A DNA stretch of 64,000 bases from Hormiphora californensis (Eukaryota > Ctenophora > Tentaculata > Cydippida > Pleurobrachiidae). This document shows positions 55,201-64,000 of this stretch, piece by piece. The notes beneath the pieces are model-generated. The model made no database searches and had not been told where the DNA came from. It saw nothing but the letters and a program-made list of their open reading frames with translations. Each line of letters opens with the position of its first letter. Position 1 is the stretch's first letter. The stretch covers positions 1,422,335 to 1,486,334 of the forward strand of contig CM035350.1 of the NCBI GenBank assembly GCA_020137815.1, read 5' to 3'. The position numbers and the translations under genes were made by a program.

Positions 55201-55533
55201 GCACTGGATCTAACCTATACATACACCATGGTAACCATGGCAACCATGATTCTTTTGTCTCTTAGCAGCCCCTCTGGGGTGCTCCTGTATGCTCTACACA
55301 GGAAATGTGCCCAGTTCCGAATACAGACGGCGTCCTATCCCAGTGTGGAGGAGTTAGTCCTGGGGCAGAGTGGAAGTGGTGGTAACCATGGTAACGGTGA
55401 GGATGGTAACCATGGTAACCATGAGAGTGGTGTCGTGTTCCTTGGCGAGGCTGCTTCTGCTGTTACTCAAGAAGAAGAAGAAGGTGGCAAAGGGGCTTTT
55501 AGTACTTTCGAAACCAGTATAACCGGAATGTAA
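43393..55533 (+). CDS. LDL-receptor class A repeat-containing seven-transmembrane receptor
   Basis: Fifteen exons in phase encode 1117 aa: 43393-43599, 43749-43828, 44257-44432, 44671-44775, 46423-46552, 47205-47497, 49248-49439, 50373-50470, 51837-51987, 52163-52447, 52708-52859, 53072-53215, 54128-54173, 54211-54317, 54346-55533. The start is a signal peptide ([18 protein letters not shown]). The ectodomain has nine or ten LDL-A modules with CDG..DCxDGSDExxC signatures, which bind Ca2+ and ligand in known proteins. Seven hydrophobic segments follow: [82 protein letters not shown] and [12 protein letters not shown]. The tail is rich in Gly/Asn/His and acidic residues. LDL-A/7TM receptors occur widely in invertebrates; ligand and G-protein coupling are unknown. 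The last two introns would be 37 and 28 nt. If the 28-nt one is not spliced, a 1-nt frame break separates TM1 and TM2. Confidence 0.8.
44851..46310. mobile_element. 1.46-kb foldback element with 708-bp arms
   Basis: The left arm 44851-45558 and right arm 45604-46310 are nearly perfect reverse complements; I saw a single mismatch (AGTGAG versus AGTAAG) apart from a 1-nt length difference. They are separated by a 45-bp spacer. Ends are ACGGCGTGCC/GGCACGCCGT. There is no coding frame of note and no clear target-site duplication. It lies in receptor intron 4. Arm identity implies recent insertion or active arm correction. Confidence 0.9.
47325..47470 (+). repeat. In-frame 30-bp tandem repeat in the receptor ectodomain
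   Basis: Three tandem units encode [10 protein letters not shown]-like ten-residue repeats (47388-47460), adding closely spaced Cys and Lys after an LDL-A module. Confidence 0.85.
47573..48775. mobile_element. 1.2-kb mariner/Tc1-type element with long inverted repeats
   Basis: Inverted repeats of about 370 bp begin CAGGGTGTCCCACTGTCTTT and end in the reverse complement with scattered mismatches. TA flanks both sides (47571-47572 and 48776-48777). No transposase frame is seen, so it is non-autonomous. It lies in receptor intron 6. Confidence 0.75.
49136..49207. repeat. (CT)n microsatellite
   Basis: A pure CT run of about 70 bp just upstream of receptor exon 7; it may serve as part of the polypyrimidine tract region. 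Confidence 0.95.
50840..50996. repeat. Tandem repeat of about 51 bp in receptor intron 8
   Basis: Three units share CTCTCAAAGGCAAAACGTTA followed by CCTTGTTCCAGAC or a close variant. Confidence 0.8.
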
Positions 55534-55899
55534 TAATTAACTGTATGTGACAGCCCCACCCTCTCTATGTCAATTGCGGCGTTGTGAAACGGAACGTTTG
55601 CGGTTTGTGACACACTATGAAATGGTTTTTATGATGTTTTGTTTAAAAAAATCGGTCAAGTTTATAACTTTTTCTATTGTCCTAAAAAGATAAGTGGTAG
55701 CAAATATAGTCCGAGAAAGGTCTAGTGAGGTAATCGGTTACCAGAACAAAAAGAGTGTGTGGCAATGCTTTCAAGAAACATTATGTAGTCACTGATATAC
55801 CATTTAACAATGTGATGAGTTTCCTAATGAACGCATAAAATACAAACTTACTTAGGTGAATGAATGATGAGAGATACAGTAGTACAACACATACAGCCT

Positions 55900-55961
55900 G
55901 TCTGGCGACGCCAACCCCATCTGACCACACCATGTCAAAGCGGGGTCTGGTGGTACCAGAC
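55900..55961. repeat. Short palindromic repeat, GTCTGGCGG family
   Basis: The ends GTCTGGCGACGCCAACCCC and GGGGTCTGGTGGTACCAGAC match the layout of the repeat at 9078-9160. It overlaps the last exon of the 72-aa ORF. Confidence 0.55.
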
Positions 55962-56470
55962 AACTGGCTCTGAACATGGTAACATGGTAACCTCAAAACA
56001 GGTGGGGGGGGGGGGTCTCTTACCTGAAGGAACCTCCACTGGCCCCTGTTGTAACGTAACGTGTCGTTGGATCAAACTGGACCATTGCTCCGTCTGTCAG
56101 TGGGGTGATGGGCAGCGAAGACGGCTGAGAGAGAGAGAGACTGTGAGAGAGGGTTGGACAGTTGTGACTGTGAGAAATGTCAAAATGAGCACTCTCAAAG
56201 CCTAGCTTATAATAATCTAGTTCTATAAATAGATTTGAAGGGAAAAGTATAAACTATTTCCCCCTTCTGCAGAACCATCCCTTCACAAACACCCCTTCTT
56301 GCCTCCCCATCCCTGACTACGGCCCCTCCAAACACACACCCTTCAAACACACACACCTTCTTGAGAGCTGAGAGGGCTGTTCCTCGGAATGATTTGTGGT
56401 ACTGGGCCGAGGTGGGACAAGATTGGTCCTCCTGCATAATCGGCTGAATACGGCTGGTATAGATCAACAT
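55935..56470 (-). CDS. Unknown 72-aa protein, three exons
   Basis: Exons 56357-56470, 56024-56093 and 55935-55969 join at GT-AG sites in phase and end at TGA. The product begins [20 protein letters not shown] and ends WYHQTPL. It is polar and partly helical ([14 protein letters not shown]), with no signal peptide or membrane segment. I do not recognise the family. The last exon lies inside a dispersed palindromic repeat, so the C-terminal 11 residues may be an exonised transposon end, or the true last exon may be elsewhere. The intact phase across two introns is the main support. Confidence 0.5.
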
Positions 56471-56573
56471 GGTGAGATGGGAGGAAGGAACAAAGCAATA
56501 CGACAGGTATAGACACTGGTACAGAGAGGGAGAGAGGGAGAGAGAGGGGGAGAGAGAGAGAGAGAGAGGGGGG

Positions 56574-56667
<94 letters not shown>

Positions 56668-58443
56668 TGGGGATGGCAAGACAACAGCTGTGTGAGTGGT
56701 TTTACACACGTTTTAACAAGCAGGTTATGCACTTGGGATATTGCGAGACGGAGCGAGAGAATAGCATATATTGATATAGGGAGAGAATCAGATGTTTTAC
56801 TAGTAGTATGAGCTTCCTGTGAACAGAGAGATTACAGATATGGTAAGGTGTTCAAGATAAAATGAGGTCAATGAGTGAAGATAGTAGTCCACTTTCTCCC
56901 ATCCTGCCAAGGGATCCATCTGATATTGTTACCGCGGCATTTCTATTGATGTTACTACTCGTATCGGTAGCGACGGTATAAAAACTAACTGCCGCCTTAT
57001 GTTTAACACAGGTTTAGATATATTTATCTCTTGATCCACTCGACTAGAATCTTTTTGTAGTCTCATTTTAGTAATGTTATAACTTTTTTTTTTCATGAAA
57101 AAAAAATGTTATAACCTTCCATAACCATCTTTGATGACAATGGTGGATTACATCACACACTATCATTTTCCTTTTTCCGATTCTTTTAGGCTTCCATGTA
57201 ATTATAGCTTTCTCTTTATCCCAAAGTTCCAGGTACATTACGTAATGGCGTGGGGGACGTTGTCTTTACAGAGACAGCATATAGAATTGGTTGGAGTGTG
57301 AACAGTTTGCAACGAGCTTCTGATCTGCTTGTGCTCAAATTCTAGAGAATATTAAAACTAAAAGGTCACGTATACATATTGCAGATTCTTTTGTTTCTTG
57401 CAAAGTCAGGGCGGAGCTCGCGAAAAGAGGGTCGAGCTAGGCAACTTATCTAAGAGTGAGAAGTGTTATATTTTCTAAAAATATAATATTTTCTAAAAGA
57501 ACAAAGCTGCTCAGGGACTCAAGCTGCTATATTTGTATTTGAGATTGGTTAAACTGCTCGCAAGAAACTTCGATTCATAGCAGTTGCTCTCAAACGAAAC
57601 AGTCTACTGCACAAGACAACTATACAAATGGCCGATAAATTACAAGGAGCCGATAACAATTGAGAAGATTATATCTTAGAGTTACAGCTCTCTCTCTCGC
57701 TGTGTAACAAGGTCGAAGGAGCTTACTACTTGCTTGCTAGAACGAGATGGTGCATTTTAAAATGTGGTGGGATGCAGCAACTCTCAGCCCCCCGCCTCAA
57801 GTACTGCACTCATCAGAGGTGGTCTGCTAGTTTTAGTAAACCATAACGCGGTCTTTTAGGTGGAACAAAAGTTTAAAACAAACGTATACAACCTCAACAT
57901 ACACAATACCATGATACATGGCCAATACCACTAACCAGTAGGTACCATTATACCTCTACATAGTCAACACAATCCCGAAAAGTCAGAAAAGTTGATATCA
58001 TGTCCCTAAGTAATTAGCAAAGTGTCTACATCGTACTGGATGCTCTCGATTGTGACGCACACAATATATTGTCTTTAACGCAACACGACTCCCTAAACTG
58101 TGGACAACACGCCTAAAACATGCAAAATCAGCTACGAAAATAGCGAAGTAAGGAACATGGGGATCAGAGTAAAAAACATAAATATTATTATTGTAGGCGG
58201 GGGAACGGAGAGATAGGGAGATAAGGCCTCTAACAAGCGGCACTGCATTTCGGCCGCGGTATGTCCTTATACACGCATATATTATATCTAGTAGAGTGTA
58301 TTTATGTGTGTGAGAAACAGCGAGATGTTATAAAGAGAGTCCAAGGGAATGGGAAGGGCATTTGTCTCTGTGTGTGAAGCGTCCCGCGTGGTAACTCCGT
58401 ATCCTAGCAACGATATATCATTTATTATCCCAATGATCCCCCG
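56471..58443. other. Intergenic region with a GA microsatellite
   Basis: No gene seen. It contains the GA run at 56526-56664 and a small palindrome at 57073-57116 (GTTATAAC ends). It probably includes the PKI-like gene's 3' untranslated region. Confidence 0.5.
56526..56664. repeat. (GA)n microsatellite
   Basis: About 140 bp of GA repeats with G-rich interruptions. Confidence 0.95.
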
Positions 58444-58909
58444 TTAAGTCTTCGCCTCTATTTGTGGCGTGTTCCCGGCCTTGTCGGATGGGGTGCCACT
58501 CTGATTTTCCTCAGTTAGATGGGTCTGGTCCAACATCGGCACAATCGCGTCCTGGAGGAGAGAGGGGGTTAAAAGACAGAAAGGTAGGGGTAATTATTAA
58601 CCTTGGGCCCGGTAATTTGTCAAGAGATAATTGGAATTGTAACTCTTGGGACAATGTTGGATGATGTAACTTTGGGTAATGAAGTGAGTATGGAGTAATA
58701 GCATATCTTATGTGTGTGTGTGTGTGTGTGTGTCACTAATTCATACGAATATAGAGAGATAGCTATTGTAAGGAGCTCTCTTCCAATGAGACTGAGTGAT
58801 CAATTGGTTTATAATTAACTTACTGATGCCTCCACACACGATATGGCATTCCGCCGATTAAATCGTTCACTGTCTCGAAACTCATTCAGCTGTACATCCC
58901 CAGTACTCA
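58444..58909 (-). CDS. PKI-type inhibitor of cAMP-dependent protein kinase
   Basis: Two exons (58820-58909 and about 58444-58552) join in phase and encode 64 aa, from MSTGDVQ to IEAKT. The key motif is FRDSERFNRRNAIS. It matches the PKI inhibitory site F..S.R..RRNAI, where the RRNA pseudosubstrate plus upstream Phe and Arg block the PKA catalytic subunit. Vertebrate PKI is 70-78 aa. In known PKI a leucine-rich nuclear export signal follows; here AIVPMLDQTHL is at the right place but is weak. The C-terminus is polar and acidic, as in the family. By family knowledge it would bind free PKA catalytic subunit in cytosol and nucleus. No paralogue or neighbour relation is apparent. Confidence 0.75.
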
Positions 58910-60380
58910 TGATTGAATTGAGCTAATAATAGAATTACAGAATTATGTTGCATGATGAGGTGCATGGTGGCAGGAAGGCCAGGGAGGACATGCTACTGGT
59001 AGGTGCTAGGGGCACATGATCTGATTCTCTAATACGTTAAGTTATGCACGTTCAATGGTAGGGATGTCAACCTTTGAATTGGATTAGAACAGGAATCTGT
59101 AGACAAAGCAGCTATTTACAAAAAGTGTTAAGGAGTTCTATTAGACCCGCCCCTGAGTTCAAAAGTCAACAGTCGGTTTTAAAGAGTTATTGTTTATCTC
59201 AGAAATCTAAACTGATTTAAATTAAACGAACATAGACCGGATGCCTTTCGCTTTTTATAATGTGTGTTCATACATGATACATGCTAGTGTTTCTGGTTGT
59301 AGATTACAGCTATCAAATAACGCTTAGTTTAACAAAGGGCACCCCGATTTTAAAGGAGTTCCGCGCCCGGCACAAACCGGCGGACGATTAGCAACCTCGA
59401 AAATGTTCAGGCCGCTCACAGCGAGACCAGTTTTGACCAATCACAGCTCCGAACAGCTGTGCGCGACCTGAACATTTCCGGGGTTGCTCATAAATTAATT
59501 TTTTAAAGCGCTCCCTTATCCCAAACTTGGATCTGTAGCAACTTGCATTTCATCAAACTTGCATTTGCCAAATTAAATTTCAGACCACGTGTTTTGAAAT
59601 TTAAACTTCTTGCGTTTCAAAAAGTTTTTTCAAACCCCTTGCAGCGCATTCAGCAAATAAGAGTCAAATGTGTCCAAATCAATGTAACCCGCAATGAAAT
59701 CGTACATTGCAACGCCGCGCGCGGCCATAAAAAGTTCTCCAAAAATAAAACGCGAACGCAGATTTTTTTGAAAAAGTTTAAATTTTTGGGACCCGAGTCC
59801 GTTTTTTGGTTGTTTCCTTCGACTAATCAAAAAGCTCGCTTCACGCATCTCTACCAAACACAAGGACAAATACGCTGAAGTGATTAATTTCCTGAGAACG
59901 CGGATACGATTCTGTCTCCTCAGAAGTACCTTGGTCTCACTCAGGGGCACGAGGAAAAAGTTCACGACCCCACCACCCATTGCAATGTGTGATTTTACTG
60001 ACTGACTTTTTATTTATAATATTTATTGTTTATTTGAGTGAGTGATTTTAAGATTTATTTATTACTAACCCCAACACCGGGGGCAAATGATCGAACCCAA
60101 TGTGAATGAGACTCATCGCGATTAACTCTTCATACGGTTACCCCCTTTCTCTCTTCGGCAGCTTCTCTTCGGCTGTTGGAAAGTGATGCCAATCGGTGTT
60201 GGGGTTAGGTTTCCTAACCTAGTTTGTTTCTTAATTCTTTATAGATATTCACAAAAAAATATTTCTTTGATTCTTTTTGACCACTGTTCTTTGGCATCGT
60301 GAAATATTTCAAATTTCAACAATTTTCTTGTATCGACAATCGCTTGGTAAAACGTTAACCCCCGTGTGTAGTCCCGCAGA
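58910..60380. other. Intergenic region upstream of PPAN
   Basis: AT-rich DNA with an inverted repeat at 59393-59487. An AG acceptor immediately before the PPAN ATG (CCGCAG, 60374-60379) suggests a 5' untranslated exon within this region. Confidence 0.45.
59393..59487. repeat. Short inverted repeat
   Basis: AACCTCGAAAATGTTCAGG is imperfectly mirrored by CCTGAACATTTCCGGGGTT about 55 bp away. Confidence 0.55.
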
Positions 60381-61856
60381 ATGGTCAAACAAAAACGTAA
60401 GAAGAAGCGAACCCATGTTACAACAGATGAAGAGGGTCCCCACACATTCGTCATAAACAAGGGAAATCTCGGAAAGGCGGGGCTCAACCTCATGCTTGAC
60501 ATCCGGAAAAGTCTAGAACCTCTCACCGCCCGTAATTTAAAAGCTCGGAAATACAACAAAATCAAGGACTACATCCATGTGTCCGCTCAGTATGGTGTAT
60601 CACACCTTGCTCCTTTTATCCCGGTCAATGCTTGGTTTCGTGAATCTCCGGGTCTCCAAAGTTCCCAGGGGACCCACCATGACGTTCCGTGTGTCTAATT
60701 ATATGCTTCTGAAGGATGTAATGAGCAGTCTCAAACGAGCTAAATCAATGCAGAAAGTCCACGAATCAGCGCCGCTTCTGATCATGAACGGATTTGACGA
60801 GAACCTTACCCCACCACAAACTAATCACCACAACATTTCAAAATATGCTTACCAGCAGTGAATGTCAAAACAGTGAAACTGAACACCCTCAAACGATGTA
60901 TTTTGATGAACTATTCGGCAGGAGGAAGATGTCATTGAATTCCGACATTATCACATCTCAGCAACACCTGTGGGGGTAAACAGGGCGGTGAAGAAATTAC
61001 TGAAGAAGGTCCCCGATCTTAGTAAATATTCTGATATCTCAGAGTTCCTGACAAATGGATATTTCTCAGAAAGTGACGGAGAGGATAACCCTGATTCGCA
61101 AGTTGTGCTGCCTCAAAAGTTGGCATGGAAGAGGAAATCTCAAATCGAACAGGAGCGCCATCAGGTTGACTGAAATCGGACCAAAGATGACCCTGAAACT
61201 GATGAAGATAGAGGAGGGAGTGGGAGAGGGTGAAGTACTGTACCATTCCTACATCAAGAAGACAGCAGAGGAGAAGAAAGAGCTGCGAAAGAGGATAGAG
61301 AAGAAGAAGCTGCTGAAGGAAAAGAGAAAGAAGGAGCAGGAGAAGAATGTTGAGAGAAAGAAGGCCGGTGAGCAGACTAAGAAACCAGGAGATAAGAGGA
61401 AGAGGGAGAGGATTGTGGACGATGCTAGTGAAGATGATGATGTTGAGTATTACAAGCAGGAAATTGGACAGGCACCTGATGCTGAACTCCTCTTGAAAAC
61501 TAAACAAACACGCCGATCAAAAGCTTACAAAGAGGCGGGCCATGTCGATGAAGATGATGGACGTAGAACAACCGAGTTCTAAGAAACCAGAACCAGAACC
61601 AAAGAAACCAGAACCGGAGGCCAAGAAGCCAAAACCAGCCCAGATAGAAGAAGAACCGTCCGAGGCAAAACCGAAGGGAAAGCAGACGGCACGGTCGAAA
61701 GCGTTTAAATCTGGTGGCGGCAAGGCTGCCAAGAAGGCCGCGAAAGGAGCGGATGGTGAAAAGAAGGAGGTTCGATTTTCAGCAGATACCAAGACTCAGA
61801 TATCACACACCAAGTCTACCGGGGTGAAGGGTGTTGCTTTCAGAAGGAAAAAGTGA
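60381..61856 (+). pseudogene. PPAN: PPAN/SSF1 ribosome-biogenesis factor, frame broken about six times
   Basis: The segments read like Peter Pan/Ssf1 end to end: FVINKGNLGKAGLNLMLDIR and LKARKYNKIKDYI, then KVPRGPTMTFR with KDVMSSLKR, KLITTTFQNM, VKTVKLNTLKRC, EFRHYHISATPVGVNRAVKK, SAIRLTEIGPKMTLKLMKIE with EGVGEGEVLYHSYI, and a Lys-rich tail. This is the Brix domain plus tail. Known PPAN acts in nucleolar maturation of 60S pre-ribosomes. The frame changes near 60605, 60815, 60855, 60925, 61120 and 61545, each by a 1- or 2-nt step with no plausible intron. No coding intron is present. Either this is a decayed retrocopy, or a real single-exon gene with uncorrected sequencing indels. The acceptor-like AG before the ATG and absence of a poly(A) tail argue against a simple retrocopy. 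Confidence 0.8.
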
Positions 61857-62117
61857 GGGGTGAGGAGAGGGATTTATTTATTGACACCATCACGTCATCC
61901 TGTTTTAACCAGTTTTTATTAATGTCGGATAACTTATTGAACTTTTACTGACGAACTATACTTGTTTATATATCTGTGTTTCTAGTTTCTACCCCCCAAC
62001 ACCCTCTGTAACACCCCTCCCATCACCCTGTTATACCCTTCCAGAGACCCTCTATTACACTGTAACACCCTGTAACACCTGTACTCCTCTAACTCTCTCT
62101 ATCTCAAGTGTGTAGAA
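61857..62117. other. Spacer between PPAN and PPP6R
   Basis: A 261-bp gap on the same strand. The PPP6R ATG is preceded by CTATCTCAAG, a weak acceptor-like sequence. TTTATTTATT at 61872 is AT-rich but no canonical AATAAA was seen. Confidence 0.4.
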
Positions 62118-63611
62118 ATGTTTTGGCAGTCGTTCTACAATGTTGAAGACTCTCACATAAAGGAGCTGGTGGGGAAGGAGGACACGACTCTGGATCGGGT
62201 TCTGGACGAGAGTGACGTCATCCAAGAGTGCAAGGGTCGGAACGACAAGTTGTTGGAGTTCCTCTGTCGACCAGAGAACCTTATCCAGTTAGTATCACAT
62301 GTAACTGTAGAGCCCTCTGAAGATACCTGTCAGGACGATGCTAAACGATATCACAAGGCATTTGTTAGCAGTGAACTGCTCACCAGCGATAACTGTCAAC
62401 TAACGGAGGCTCTTAGTTCTAGTTCGAGTCTCATGGAGCAGTTGTTCCGGTTCATTAGGACACGGGACCCCCTCAACTCTCTCCTTGCATCTTTTTTTAG
62501 TAACGTCGTCCAGGGTCTGTTGAAACAAAAACCTAACGTGATTCTGGAGTTCTTCAAGGACCACACCTCTCTTGTGGATGACATAGTATTTCACGTGGAC
62601 ACCAGTGCCATTATGGATCTGATCCTGAAGCTGGTAGTGTGTTTTGAGACCAGTATAACGAGGTTTAAAGTGTGTCACTGGTTGCGGGATGTTAGATTGA
62701 TAGAGAAGTTGATTGATGCTTTGAAGGATGAGGCAGGGAGTGAGACCCTCTGCAATACCTGCCAGCTGCTATGTGATGTTATGAAGGTATGCCGGGACCC
62801 CCAGGAAACCTTCAAGGGAGCCAAGGATGCCCTGCTGATAGAGTTGGAGAGTGAGGAGACGATCCGGAGACTGATCTGTACTGTGACGTCCAGTAAAAAT
62901 AAACATCTTATTAGAAACGGGATGAACGTTCTTCAATCTTATCTTGTAAAGGTGAGAAAGGGGGAGAGTGAGGGAGAGATGGAGAGGGGGCTGGGGAGAG
63001 TGAGGAAGGAGAGTGAGATAAACGGATTAGATAGAGAGCGTGAGGGAGAGATAGAGTGGGGAAGAGTGAGGGAGTCGGGAGAGATAGAAACAAAAAGAAA
63101 GTGAAATGCACTTTTGACTTTTGTATGTTATTAACTGCGTCAATGACCTCAACATAATTATCACCTGTATTATTATTAACGCCGTCATTTCAGCCCACAT
63201 CAAACCCTATGGTACCGAATCTGACATTGGACATTGAAAAACCCCAGATAGTGGAACTAAAATCCTTCCTAAAATGTATAGCTGAAAATATGAGTAGTAT
63301 CCAGGTGAGAGCTCCATTTCCTTATTTGGGTGACCATGCATGGTGTAGTTTTCCCCATTTTCCGTTGGCTGTATCATCCTGTTTTCAGCCCTGTCCGTAT
63401 TGATACCCCCCCCCTCCCCTCACAGAATCTTCTGGTGTCAACGGATAACGGTGCAGTAAGGTCAGAACGATTACAAGTTATCCGGTTAGTAGGTCTCCTG
63501 GTACAATGCCACTCCTCCGAAGTTAATGATAAGTTGGTAGAGCAGAAAACATTGGACTCAATATGGAGGTTATTCCTTCAGCACCCATTCAACAACTTTC
63601 TACATACACAG
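62118..63611 (+). CDS. PPP6R: SAPS-domain regulatory subunit of protein phosphatase 6, 5' part
   Basis: Three exons in phase (62118-62951, 63194-63304, 63426-63611) encode the first 377 aa; the last donor is good, so the gene continues beyond the window. PPP6R features are MFWQSF at the start, TLDRVLDESDVIQECKGRN, FVSSELLTSDNCQ, PLNSLLASFFSNVVQ, HVDTSAIMDLILKLV and HPFNNFLHTQ, all close to vertebrate PPP6R1-3. The region is the all-helical SAPS repeat domain that binds the PP6 catalytic subunit and targets it in the cytoplasm. No frame breaks are seen, in contrast to PPAN next door. Which of the three vertebrate paralogues is closest cannot be told by eye. Confidence 0.88.
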
Positions 63612-64000
63612 GTATACAGTAACAGGTGAACAACATTGTAAATCTTAGGTCTCATGTGTATTGTGTCGGGTGGTATTTGACTCGAGTCACATGCGACCCA
63701 ACACTCAACATTGGTGTCATTATGGATAATCGTACTTTCAGTAGTTTTTTATTTTCCTTTCATGTCGGTCTAGATCTTTACAGTGCTCTATATTTACTTC
63801 CTACACGTACTGCAGGAGAGAGATGCAGTGTGAACAAGTGCAAATAAACACTCGTATTTGATTTTGATTTTGAACGTTCAAATGAATACTGAAACAATAT
63901 CATGTACCCACAAGAACAAGGCAGGCTCACCGAATGAGCGCTTACACCGCGGAAACACTCTAAATCAAATAATATTGTATAGAAATTAATATGAATTGTC
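63612..64000. other. PPP6R intron reaching the window edge
   Basis: Follows the donor at 63612. No further exon is recognised in the last 389 bp. Confidence 0.5.

Overview
The window is metazoan nuclear DNA. It has GT-AG introns of about 30 bp to several kb, long (GA)n/(CT)n microsatellites, many short inverted-repeat transposons, and animal-type genes: a KDM3 histone demethylase, an RNF103 E3 ligase, a 53BP1-like BRCT protein, a PKI-type kinase inhibitor, a receptor with LDL-A repeats and seven transmembrane segments, and a PPP6R phosphatase subunit. Compact genes, protein divergence and the receptor type suggest a marine invertebrate, possibly an early-branching animal. The species cannot be fixed from sequence alone.

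Layout. 40-8883 (minus) holds a short one-pass membrane ORF followed 41 nt later by a many-exon coiled-coil protein, apparently on one transcript. 8884-11372 is repeat-rich. 11373-23141 (plus) is a 13-exon KDM3-like gene predicted at 3096 aa, with ten C2HC-type finger repeats before the demethylase core and a proline/RS-rich tail of about 1000 aa after it. 23142-26290 has no gene I can support. 26291-28810 (minus) is RNF103. About 29500-35390 (minus) is a non-coding gene of about 23 short exons in which nearly every intron carries a box C/D or H/ACA-like RNA, often in duplicate. 35507-37248 (minus) is a 373-aa tandem-BRCT protein like the 53BP1 C-terminus, 119 nt downstream of ribosomal protein eL36 (37368-37802, minus). 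39487-41497 (minus) is an EF-hand protein lacking its 5' end, bordered by low-quality homopolymer sequence (41510-42260).

43393-55533 (plus) is a 15-exon LDL-A/7TM receptor whose introns hold a 1.46-kb near-perfect foldback element and a mariner-type element. 55935-56470 (minus) is a 72-aa unknown protein. 58444-58909 (minus) is a 64-aa PKA-inhibitor-like protein. 60381-61856 (plus) is PPAN/SSF1 broken by about six frameshifts. 62118 to the window edge (plus) is the 5' part of a PPP6R (SAPS-domain) gene.

A ribosome-biogenesis theme runs through the window: a snoRNA host, eL36 about 2 kb away on the same strand, and PPAN further along. The minus-strand run eL36, BRCT protein, snoRNA host is tightly packed (119 nt, then about 120 nt), so joint promoters or polycistronic processing are possible. 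Exon joins were derived by hand from splice sites and reading-frame phase. rRNA complementarities and family resemblances come from recalled conserved sequences, not searches.
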